From JABWCK01 sp043822385 (lineage in GTDB: Archaea; Micrarchaeota; Micrarchaeia; Norongarragalinales; Norongarragalinaceae), in NCBI GenBank assembly GCA_043822385.1, contig JBDRBT010000010.1:1-18438 (forward strand): a stretch of 18,438 nucleotides of DNA. Direction: 5' to 3'. Below the pieces are notes generated by a model. The model saw nothing but the letters and a program-made list of their open reading frames with translations. It was not told the DNA's origin and ran no database searches. Below, piece by piece: positions 1 through 5,829 of this stretch. Each line of letters opens with the position of its first letter. Positions within the stretch are counted from its first letter, which is position 1. The position numbers and the translations under genes were made by a program.

Positions 1-329
1 GTGTTTTCTCTAGCAACACCTACTGTGAAATTGTTAATGACGCAATTTCTTATTGAAATGTTTGAAGTAGCGTTAGTCCAAAACCCGTAACCGCCTTCGT
101 TCGTAGCGTTGTTTACATAATAGTTGTTGCAATCTATCCAAACGTTGTTTGTAGTAATATTAAAGCAAGTTCCAGTTAGTGCTGCAACACTCCTAGTTAA
201 TATGTAACAACCTTCATCTCCTGGTCCTGCTGAAGCACAATTAGCTACAGGAATACATATTGCGTTTATTGTGTTGGCTAGCGCTATTAAAATCAAGAGT
301 AAAACTAGTGCTTTTTTTGCGTCCTTCAA
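1..329 (-). CDS. Secreted right-handed beta-helix (NosD/PbH1-like) surface protein, 5' part only
   Basis: The first 109 codons of a minus-strand gene that leaves the window at position 1. Residues 2-23 (KDAKKALVLLLILIALANTI) form a signal peptide: lysines followed by a hydrophobic core. The mature part has spaced cysteines and the pattern CYILTRSV...TCFNITTNNVWIDC, then NISIRNCVINNF, which resembles the opening and first rungs of parallel beta-helix surface proteins of archaea. The start is taken as TTG at 329, because the frame is closed by a stop at 375-377 and offers no ATG or GTG between. No ribosome site is visible, and the TATA-like box at 354-363 puts the transcript start almost at this codon, so a leaderless mRNA is possible. 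A role in surface adhesion or carbohydrate contact is inferred only from the fold. Confidence 0.7.
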   Translation of the reverse strand, partial: MKDAKKALVLLLILIALANTINAICIPVANCASAGPGDEGCYILTRSVAALTGTCFNITTNNVWIDCNNYYVNNATNEGGYGFWTNATSNISIRNCVINNFTVGVAREN

Positions 330-353
330 CCCGTTTATTATTACGGTTGAATT

Positions 354-363
354 GTTTAAAAAC
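354..363 (-). promoter_or_regulatory. TATA-like box for the beta-helix gene
   Basis: On the minus strand this reads GCGTTTTTAAAC around the box, about 25-30 nt ahead of the TTG start at 329. The spacing implies a very short or absent leader. Confidence 0.4.
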
Positions 364-380
364 GCTCTTAAAAATTAGTT

Positions 381-409
381 GAAAAAAATAAGGAGAAAAG
401 GAAAGAAAA
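381..409 (-). terminator. Pyrimidine-rich tract after the 517-aa gene
   Basis: Just past the stop codon at 411-413 the minus strand is almost pure pyrimidine, with runs of T4 to T7. T-rich tracts on the non-template strand are the main intrinsic termination signal in archaea. No hairpin is evident. Confidence 0.4.
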
Positions 410-410
410 T

Positions 411-1964
411 TTAAGGTGTTGCAAAACCGCCGTTTATTGGTTGTACTGGAGTTCCTTGTGAAGGAACTGCTTGTGGGTCGCGTATTACTGCTCCGCCACC
501 CCGGCTTGGTATAATAAAGGTGTTTTCTTCACCGAATTTTAATTTCTTTAATTGAACTTTCTTGTATAGCGTTGGTTTGCCGTTTGAAGTGTATAAGTCT
601 TGTTTTGCAGCGAATATTGTTAAACTCCAGTTGTAAGTGCCCGCGGGTATTGAGTTAATGCTTGTTTGGTCGAATTCAAAGTAATTCTTGCATGCGTCGT
701 CTATTGGGCTGGGGCTGGTACATGCATAATTAGCATTTTTTAAGTTTAGTGGAATGTAACAGTAATCTGGTAATGGATTGCTGTTGCATATAGTTCCTGG
801 GGTTTGGCCTTCTAGTTTAAGTATGTAGTGCGTTACTTTGCTCATGCTTTTCAGTGCTTGTATCTGATAATGGTAAAGCTCGTTCCAGTGCAATCTAGTT
901 CCGGGTTCTATAAGTATATTGTCTTCACTTTCATTTAGTGCTGGAGCATAATCCAAGTTGAATGGAAACCAAACATCCTTTTCTCCAAACCAAGTGCAAC
1001 TGGTTTCGCTAGTGCCAATGCAGGATTCTATCCTTATAGCCCAACGGCCTAAGGGTTGTTTTGGTAATTGGTAAATCGGTACTACAATTTCTACATCATG
1101 TCCTTGTTCTACATACGCAGATACTACTGGAACGCAGACTGGATCTGTTTGACCTACGTAGTTGCAAGGACCTATGCTTATCCCATTTTGTTTGCCTGCT
1201 ACGAGATTCTCATTTTCAGAGTTCGTTCTTGGGTAAGTATCGTTAGTAGTGTGCCCTCCTAAATACTTGACGTAAATGCCGTAGCTTTGTGCTTTAGGTA
1301 TTACCTCTCGTCCTTCCCACTTAATTTGAAGGGTTCGAATATCTCCTGCAAAATCGTCTGGGCTGTAGTTAGGTATCCAACCATCTTGAGGGTCTCCGCC
1401 GAAACTCATCATTGTATCTGGTACGTAGTGGTAGTATAGTTTGAAGTATAAGTCTGAAGTGGTTAATGGACTGCCTGGAGTTCCGTCTTCATAAAATAAT
1501 CTTCCTGCGTAAGTTGAAGTGTCGCTGCCGTGAATTAATAGTGAAGCATCACCAATTGGGGTGCCACTAGTTTCAACCCATAATTCATACCAAACATTTC
1601 CTATCAAGCCGTTGCAGTCTAAATCAATTATTACTGCGTGAGGTGTAGCGTTTGAATCATCTAAACTAAATACGTTCCAGCACTTAGTGTCAGTTCCTTG
1701 TTTTATTGAAACTTTTCCTTGAACCATGCCAGTCCCGTTTTGTGAAACCCATAATTCCACTTTCTTTATTTCATCAATAAACATTTGGCCGTATGGTCCG
1801 CCTTCGCCGCCTTCGCCCATTTGGAATTCTTGTCGTACGTGCCAGCCGTCACTCAAGTTTAGTGTAATTCCAGCGTTGTCGGTTTGTTCTTGGTCTATTG
1901 AGTAAACCGCGTTAGTTAAGGAAAAGAGTAATGAAAAGACTAACAAAAATAATACTTTTTTCAT
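411..1964 (-). CDS. Secreted protein of unknown function, 517 aa
   Basis: The product opens with a clear signal peptide (MKKVLFLLVFSLLFSLTNA, then VYSIDQ). The rest is polar and beta-rich, with aromatic residues and closely spaced cysteine pairs (CIGTSETSC, CNSNPLPDYC, CTSPSPIDDAC) that look like local disulfides in an exported protein. The tail is rich in Gly, Pro and Gln and ends GGFATP. I see no second membrane segment, so it should be released or held by other surface proteins. The ATG at 1964 has a GGTGGT ribosome site six bases upstream and a TATA-like box at 2001-2010, so it is probably its own transcription unit. I do not recognise the family. The neighbouring beta-helix gene suggests a surface-protein locus. 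Confidence 0.8.
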   Translation of the reverse strand: MKKVLFLLVFSLLFSLTNAVYSIDQEQTDNAGITLNLSDGWHVRQEFQMGEGGEGGPYGQMFIDEIKKVELWVSQNGTGMVQGKVSIKQGTDTKCWNVFSLDDSNATPHAVIIDLDCNGLIGNVWYELWVETSGTPIGDASLLIHGSDTSTYAGRLFYEDGTPGSPLTTSDLYFKLYYHYVPDTMMSFGGDPQDGWIPNYSPDDFAGDIRTLQIKWEGREVIPKAQSYGIYVKYLGGHTTNDTYPRTNSENENLVAGKQNGISIGPCNYVGQTDPVCVPVVSAYVEQGHDVEIVVPIYQLPKQPLGRWAIRIESCIGTSETSCTWFGEKDVWFPFNLDYAPALNESEDNILIEPGTRLHWNELYHYQIQALKSMSKVTHYILKLEGQTPGTICNSNPLPDYCYIPLNLKNANYACTSPSPIDDACKNYFEFDQTSINSIPAGTYNWSLTIFAAKQDLYTSNGKPTLYKKVQLKKLKFGEENTFIIPSRGGGAVIRDPQAVPSQGTPVQPINGGFATP

Positions 1965-1970
1965 TCATAA

Positions 1971-2010
1971 ACCACCATTTTCAATCAAGATTAATCGCCT
2001 ATTTTTAAAC
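1971..2010 (-). promoter_or_regulatory. Promoter and ribosome site of the 517-aa secreted protein
   Basis: The minus strand has GTTTAAAAAT (2010 to 2001) and GGTGGT (1976 to 1971). The second lies six bases before the ATG at 1964. A transcript starting about 25 nt after the box would have a leader of roughly 20 nt carrying the ribosome site. Confidence 0.55.
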
Positions 2011-2038
2011 CTGATGAAAATGGTATTTAATACTATTG

Positions 2039-2056
2039 AAAAAAGAGTTTTAACTC
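2039..2056 (-). terminator. Possible intrinsic terminator after the DUF424 operon
   Basis: On the minus strand a perfect 5-bp inverted repeat, GAGTT-AA-AACTC, is followed directly by six Ts. It lies about 30 nt past the DUF424 stop and upstream of the next gene's TATA box. The stem is short, so the T-run may be doing most of the work. Confidence 0.4.
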
Positions 2057-2084
2057 GAAAACAAGTAAATGAATTTTTTGTTAC

Positions 2085-2399
2085 TCACATGTAGTAAACT
2101 TGCAGGTGCGGTACTCCTTTTATTCGTTTTACGTTAGTTTTCGTTAGTTTCAGTGCTTTCTTGGCTGCTTTAATTGCTTTTTCCCCAACTAAGTTCAAAT
2201 TCTTGTATTCCTTGATTAAAGAAACAGCTTTTTCTTCATTAATTTTTTCTCCGTCGTAAAAACTCTTGTACTTCTTCAAGTCTAGTACAATGCCTTTTCC
2301 TTCGAATTTTTTTCCCAAGAGTTTAGTGTCGCAAATAGCTAGAATAACTGTAGTTCCGCCGGAGTGAGTGCGCGAATGAATTTTTGCCTTCATTTTCAA
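2085..2399 (-). CDS. DUF424 family protein
   Basis: The product is 104 aa from TTG at 2399, or 102 aa from ATG at 2393. It carries the hallmarks of DUF424: the opening KIHSRTHSGGTTVILAICD, then LLGKKF, a YDGEKINEEKA stretch, NLVGEKAIKAA, and the closing GVPHLQVYYM. DUF424 is a small family found mainly in archaea, with no settled biochemical role; association with translation or RNA has been suggested from gene neighbourhoods and structure. The gene is translationally coupled to the upstream 163-aa gene: the upstream TGA lies inside TTGA if TTG is used, or the ATG starts 3 nt after that stop. The ATG start fits the usual short N-terminus of the family. Family call is firm, start uncertain. 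Confidence 0.88.
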   Translation of the reverse strand: MKMKAKIHSRTHSGGTTVILAICDTKLLGKKFEGKGIVLDLKKYKSFYDGEKINEEKAVSLIKEYKNLNLVGEKAIKAAKKALKLTKTNVKRIKGVPHLQVYYM

Positions 2400-2887
2400 G
2401 CTTCTCTCAATCGGTTTCTAGCTTGCCTGTGTTTTAATGCACTTAATTCCATCTTGTTTCTTAACAAAGAAGTTGAAAACCGTACATTAGCATGTATTCT
2501 TTCTTTAATTGGTAGATTTATCAGTAATTCTTTTTTCATTGGCGCGTTTTGGTTCAAGTGATATTGAATTAAATCCCTCCTTAATCCTGGGTTTTCTTTC
2601 ATTACGTCTTTAAACGCGCTTGCAGCTACTTTCTTCATTAAGTTTTTTTCTTCTTCCCTTAAATTGCTTATTTTCTTGAAGTTTGGGTCTGCTTTCATAG
2701 CAATGCCTTCAGCTAGTTCTTCATCAATTCCTGGAATTGGTACTAAAAGCATTGTGTGGTAAACTAAAGCACCTATTGGCTGGTCTATTAATTGCTTGCT
2801 TTTCAACTGCATTCTAGTGAAGTACTTTCCTAGAGTCTCGCCTAAGCTATTTGCAGTTTTTTGTGGGGGAATTGCTTTCGCGTTCAT
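2396..2887 (-). CDS. Unrecognised helical protein, 163 aa
   Basis: A soluble, mostly helical protein without signal peptide or strong membrane segment. The middle holds a hydrophobic stretch (PIGALVYHTMLLVPIPGIDE). It is followed by a charged helical half ending in an Arg-rich tail (KHRQARNRLREA) that would suit binding to nucleic acid or an acidic partner. The ATG at 2887 follows the divergent promoter region. The end overlaps the DUF424 gene, so the two are almost certainly cotranscribed and coupled. I do not recognise the family and assign no function. It may be lineage-specific. Confidence 0.75.
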   Translation of the reverse strand: MNAKAIPPQKTANSLGETLGKYFTRMQLKSKQLIDQPIGALVYHTMLLVPIPGIDEELAEGIAMKADPNFKKISNLREEEKNLMKKVAASAFKDVMKENPGLRRDLIQYHLNQNAPMKKELLINLPIKERIHANVRFSTSLLRNKMELSALKHRQARNRLREA

Positions 2888-2984
2888 TAATTATTTATCT
2901 AGTTTTTCTTGTTTAAAACTAGTAAGGTTTTTATATGGAACTTGCATTTGAACATAGTTGTTTTTTCCAAGGAGGTTTCGTTGG
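2888..2984. promoter_or_regulatory. Divergent promoter region between the 163-aa gene and the Lys-rich protein/ligase group
   Basis: Plus strand: GTTTTTATAT at 2927-2936, then AAGGAGGT (2969-2976) eight bases before the ATG at 2985. This is the best Shine-Dalgarno match in the window. Minus strand: AGTTTTAAAC around 2911-2920, about 25-30 nt ahead of the ATG at 2887, which would give a very short leader. The plus-strand ribosome site decides the start of the next gene. Confidence 0.6.
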
Positions 2985-3212
2985 ATGGCTGTTAAAAAAA
3001 AGAAGGCAAAAAAACCTGTTGCTAGAAAGAAAAAGCCGAACAAAACAATCAAGAAAAAAATTGTAGCTAAAAGCAAGAAAACAACGAAAAAAAAAGGAAA
3101 GTTTGAGGAATTGTTTACTGCTGAGAATTTGTGGAAGAGCCGGGAGTGGAAGAGCGATCATGAAGATGATTTCGGCGATTTTTCTGAAGATTTTGGTGAC
3201 GATGACTACTAG
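2985..3212 (+). CDS. Bipolar Lys-rich / Asp-rich small protein, 75 aa
   Basis: Residues 4-39 are dominated by lysine with Ala, Pro and Thr (MAVKKKKAKKPVARKKK and similar), resembling the tails of histone H1 or bacterial Lys-rich nucleoid proteins. Residues 40-57 form a short possibly folded piece with two tryptophans (FEELFTAENLWKSREW). The C-terminus (59-75) is strongly acidic with a DFGDFSEDFGDDDY pattern. The ATG at 2985 is chosen over the in-frame TTG at 2958 because AAGGAGGT sits eight bases before it and the TATA box places the transcript start near 2960. The DNA ligase starts 30 nt later. Nucleic-acid binding or charge-mediated self-contact is inferred from composition. No family recognised. 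Confidence 0.75.
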   Translation: MAVKKKKAKKPVARKKKPNKTIKKKIVAKSKKTTKKKGKFEELFTAENLWKSREWKSDHEDDFGDFSEDFGDDDY

Positions 3213-3242
3213 CTTTTAATTCTTTTTTCCTCTTCTTTTCTT

Positions 3243-4970
3243 ATGCGTTTCAGTGACTTGGCTAAAGTATTTGATAAACTAGAAAGAACGAGCGCCAGGC
3301 TTGAAATAACTGCTGACGTGGCTAAAGTTTTTTTTGAATGCAATTCCAGCAACGTGAAGCAAGTGACGTACTTGCTTCAAGGAATAATTTCTCCTTCTTT
3401 CACTGGAATAGATTTGGGTATTGGAGACAAGCTAGCGCAGCAAGCGATTTCCATTGTTACTGGTAAATCTGTTTCTGAAATAGAAGCCAGCTACCGCAAG
3501 ACTGGGGATTTAGGTCTTACTACTCAAGAATTAATTTCTTTCAAGCAACAAAAATCTTTAGCTTCAATTGTTTTGAGTGTAGACAAGGTTTATAGTAATC
3601 TTTACAAAATCGCTTCTTCAAGCGGTTCAGGCAGCCAGGAACAAAAAATAAAGTTGTTAGCTGAATTATTGTCTAGTTCTAGTCCGTTGGAAGCTAAAGT
3701 AATTATTCGCATTGCTACTGGAAACTTGCGTTTGGGTTTAGGCAACCAAACTATTCTAGACGCGCTTAGTTTTCACGTTGCTGGAGACAAGTCTTTGCGT
3801 CCAGTGTTTGAGAAAGCATTTAATTTCACTAGCGACTTGGGTTTTGTTTCTGAATTATTTTTCAAGAAAGGAATAAAACAAGTAGAAAAAGTTTCACCAA
3901 CCTTGTTTTCACCTATTCGCCCTGCTTTAGCTGAAAGATTGAGTGATTCGAAAGAAATTTTCGACAAGCTTGGTGAAGCGAGTGTAGAAGGAAAATACGA
4001 TGGCTTGCGTTTGCAAGTTCATTTTTCTAAGAATAAAGTAGAAATTTACTCGCGAAAACAAGAACGCATTACTGAAATGTTTCCTGAAATCGTTGAAGCC
4101 TGCAAGAAACAATTGAATGCTAAGGAAGCTATTCTCGAGGGGGAAGCTATTGCTGTTGATTCAAAGGGTGGTTTTCTTCCTTTTCAAGCTACTATTCAAC
4201 GCAAGAGAAAGCACGGTATTACCGAGAAAGCAAAGGAAATTCCTTTGCGTTTGTATTGCTTCGAGTTGTTAATGGTTGACGGCAAGGATTTGACTCTGCA
4301 GTCTTATGAAGAACGCAGGAAAAAACTAGGCGAAATACTAGCGCCAGGGAAAGTAATTGCTTTAGCTGACCGCATTATTGCGCACACGGCTGTAGAGTTA
4401 GATGATTACTTTAGTGAGTGTGTTTCCCTCGGTTTGGAGGGAGTTATTGCTAAGGATTTGAAGGCGCCTTATGCTGCTGGAGCTAGAAAGTTTGCTTGGA
4501 TTAAATTAAAAAAGAGTTATTCCACTGCTTTAGCAGATAACCTGGATGTAGTAGTAATTGGTTTTTATTACGGTAAAGGCAAGAGAACAAAACTTGGTTT
4601 TGGGGGAGTGTTGACTGCTGTTTTTAATGAGGAAAAAAGTTTGTTCGAGTCTATTGCTAAAGTGGGTACTGGTTTTACTGAAGATCAAATGCGGTTGCTT
4701 GAGAAAGAATTAAGAAAAATCATTGTGAAAGTAAAGCCAAAAAACGTTGTTTCTTTGTTAGAGCCTGACGAGTGGGTTGAACCGAGAATGGTTATTGAAG
4801 TTAATGCTGATGAAGTGTCAAAGAGTCCAGTTCACACTGCGGGAATGGTTGGTAAGGAAGGATTAGCTTTGCGTTTCCCTCGGTTTTTGCGAGTGCGCGA
4901 CGATAAGGCGCCTCAAGACGCTACTACTGTGAATGAAGTTTTTAGTTTGCTTGATAGCCAGCGGAAGTAA
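3243..4970 (+). CDS. lig: ATP-dependent DNA ligase (archaeal LigI type)
   Basis: Joins nicks in double-stranded DNA via enzyme-AMP and DNA-AMP intermediates, chiefly in Okazaki fragment sealing and repair. The 575-aa length is normal for archaeal replicative ligases. The N-terminal DNA-binding domain covers roughly 1-220. Adenylation motif I is EGKYDGLRLQ, with catalytic Lys251. Later motifs are SRKQERIT (about 270-277), EGEAIAVD (299-306), FELLMVDG (340-347), EGVIAKD (399-405) and WIKLKKSY (419-426). The C-terminal OB-fold ends with the basic motif RFPRFLRVRDDK near 544-555. All motifs are intact. The ATG at 3243 has no visible ribosome site and is preceded by a T/C-rich stretch. It probably shares the promoter of the 75-aa gene. 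Confidence 0.95.
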   Translation: MRFSDLAKVFDKLERTSARLEITADVAKVFFECNSSNVKQVTYLLQGIISPSFTGIDLGIGDKLAQQAISIVTGKSVSEIEASYRKTGDLGLTTQELISFKQQKSLASIVLSVDKVYSNLYKIASSSGSGSQEQKIKLLAELLSSSSPLEAKVIIRIATGNLRLGLGNQTILDALSFHVAGDKSLRPVFEKAFNFTSDLGFVSELFFKKGIKQVEKVSPTLFSPIRPALAERLSDSKEIFDKLGEASVEGKYDGLRLQVHFSKNKVEIYSRKQERITEMFPEIVEACKKQLNAKEAILEGEAIAVDSKGGFLPFQATIQRKRKHGITEKAKEIPLRLYCFELLMVDGKDLTLQSYEERRKKLGEILAPGKVIALADRIIAHTAVELDDYFSECVSLGLEGVIAKDLKAPYAAGARKFAWIKLKKSYSTALADNLDVVVIGFYYGKGKRTKLGFGGVLTAVFNEEKSLFESIAKVGTGFTEDQMRLLEKELRKIIVKVKPKNVVSLLEPDEWVEPRMVIEVNADEVSKSPVHTAGMVGKEGLALRFPRFLRVRDDKAPQDATTVNEVFSLLDSQRK

Positions 4971-5023
4971 AACGCTTTTTAATTGGTTTTGTTTTATTGT
5001 TTTTAGTTTTTTAGGGTGGTTTA

Positions 5024-5434
5024 GTGTATTCGAAGATAGTTGTTGGGTTAGATGGGTCTAAGTCTTCTTGGGTAGCGTTTGCTCAATCTGTTGCTTTAGC
5101 AAAAAAGTTTGGTTCGCAGTTGTTGATTGTTTCAGTTCTTCCTTTTGCTGATGATGTTGAGGCGAGAAAACAGTTTATGGCTTTACGCAAGCGTTTTTCT
5201 TTAATTCAACAAAAGGCTTTAAAGATTTGTTCTAACAAGCGAGTCAAGAGGAAATCTTTTCTTTTAGAAGGCGAGGCTGGAGAGGAAATACTTGATTTTT
5301 CAGTGAAAGAAAAAGCTAATTTGATTGTTGTTGGCCGTTGGAGGGATGCGGTTTACGGCAGGTTTTTGTTCGGTAAAGTTTCTTATTACTTAGTAGAGCG
5401 AGCTAAAGTGCCGGTGTTAGTAGTAAAAAGTTGA
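5024..5434 (+). CDS. UspA-type universal stress protein, degenerate nucleotide motif
   Basis: A 136-aa single-domain protein of the universal stress protein family. Strand 1 and the adenine-side motif are intact (IVVGLDGS, 5-12), as are GEAGEEILDFS near 83-93 and the C-terminal PVLVV strand. The ATP-binding loop, normally G-x2-G-x9-G-S/T, reads GRWRDAVYGRFLFGKVS (104-120): Arg replaces the second Gly and Lys the final Ser/Thr. This may make it a non-ATP-binding member, working as a dimeric scaffold or sensor, but binding cannot be judged from sequence alone. GTG is the start; a GGGTGGT stretch (5014-5020) lies just before it. Its 3' end faces the minus-strand ribbon-helix-helix gene with only 5 bases between. 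Confidence 0.85.
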   Translation: MYSKIVVGLDGSKSSWVAFAQSVALAKKFGSQLLIVSVLPFADDVEARKQFMALRKRFSLIQQKALKICSNKRVKRKSFLLEGEAGEEILDFSVKEKANLIVVGRWRDAVYGRFLFGKVSYYLVERAKVPVLVVKS

Positions 5435-5439
5435 GTTTT

Positions 5440-5604
5440 TTACTTGTTGTTTGCGTCTTCTTTTCCTATAGATTCAATGTCTCTCCTGATTAATTCGCGA
5501 ATGAAGTCTTGCACTGAAGGGAATTTTCGTTTTTCTTTAGCAAAATCCTGCAAGTTCCAGTCTATTGGAACTGTAACAAGGAATGACTCGGAATCTGAAC
5601 CCAC
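5440..5604 (-). CDS. Short ribbon-helix-helix (CopG/MetJ-like) DNA-binding protein, 54 aa
   Basis: Minus-strand reading from GTG at 5604 gives a 54-aa protein with a ribbon-helix-helix layout. There is a beta strand with alternating residues (SFLVTVPID, 7-15), helix A (NLQDFAKEKRKF, 17-28) and helix B after a PSV turn (QDFIRELIRRDIES, 32-45). Such proteins bind DNA as dimers through the paired strands. The start is supported by GGTGAT six bases upstream (5616-5611) and a strong TATA box at 5669-5679. The frame has no ATG or TTG upstream before its stop. The gene is convergent with the universal stress gene and divergent from the tandem ftsZ genes. By position and size it resembles haloarchaeal CdrS, a ribbon-helix-helix regulator of division encoded near ftsZ2. 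Orthology is inferred, not shown. No toxin gene lies beside it. Confidence 0.65.
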   Translation of the reverse strand: MGSDSESFLVTVPIDWNLQDFAKEKRKFPSVQDFIRELIRRDIESIGKEDANNK

Positions 5605-5610
5605 TATATT

Positions 5611-5679
5611 ATCACCAATTTTCGTTTTATTGAACTTACCAAAAATAATAGTAAAAGCAATATTTTTTCATATATAAAC
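5611..5679 (-). promoter_or_regulatory. Promoter and ribosome site of the ribbon-helix-helix gene
   Basis: The minus strand carries GTTTATATATG (5679 to 5669), a near-ideal archaeal TATA box. GGTGAT (5616 to 5611), complementary to the usual 16S rRNA tail, stands six bases before the GTG. The expected leader is about 40-45 nt. Confidence 0.65.
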
Positions 5680-5693
5680 ATATGCCTACATAT
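5659..5693. repeat. Phased CATAT repeats, candidate operator
   Basis: CATAT occurs at 5669-5673, 5679-5683 and 5689-5693, each exactly 10 bp from the next, with a 4/5 match (AATAT) at 5659-5663. The last two copies also create an inverted repeat, ATATG-CCTA-CATAT (5680-5693). All copies would lie on one face of the helix and they flank or overlap the TATA box of the ribbon-helix-helix gene. Ribbon-helix-helix dimers commonly bind short tandem sites about one turn apart, so autoregulation is a reasonable inference. AT-rich sequence makes chance repeats easier. Confidence 0.45.
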
Positions 5694-5762
5694 CTTCTGA
5701 GTTTTTTGTGGTTTGAAATCTATTGTTTTTCCTAAAAAATATATCGTTTTATAGCGAAAGCC

Positions 5763-5822
5763 TTTTATATATATAAAGAGTTTTTTCTACACGTTTATTT
5801 TTACTCGTAAAAAAGAGGCGAT
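5763..5822 (+). promoter_or_regulatory. Promoter and ribosome site of the first ftsZ gene
   Basis: TTTTATATATATAAAG (5763-5778) is a strong TATA box. A purine-rich GCGAAAG just upstream (5754-5760) could be a TFB recognition element. GAGGCGAT (5815-5822) stands seven bases before the ATG at 5830. Upstream, ATATCG (5741-5746) and ATAGCG (5751-5756) form a near-repeat 10 bp apart, possibly another regulator site. The stretch 5694-5740 shows nothing else I can name. Confidence 0.65.
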
Positions 5823-5829
5823 TTAAGAA

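Noticed and set aside
2931..3161. Minus-strand frames rich in Phe and Leu opposite the Lys-rich gene
   Set aside because: Poly-Lys codons read backwards give Phe/Leu runs that imitate membrane segments. The plus frame has the TATA box and AAGGAGGT site.
5440..5604. Antitoxin of a toxin-antitoxin pair
   Set aside because: Ribbon-helix-helix proteins are often antitoxins, but no toxin gene adjoins it: one neighbour is a convergent universal stress gene and the other is divergent ftsZ.
5444..5677. A 77-codon plus-strand frame opposite the ribbon-helix-helix gene
   Set aside because: It starts at TTG without ribosome site, has no recognisable pattern, and lies over a minus-strand frame with TATA box, GGTGAT site and a fold-like pattern.
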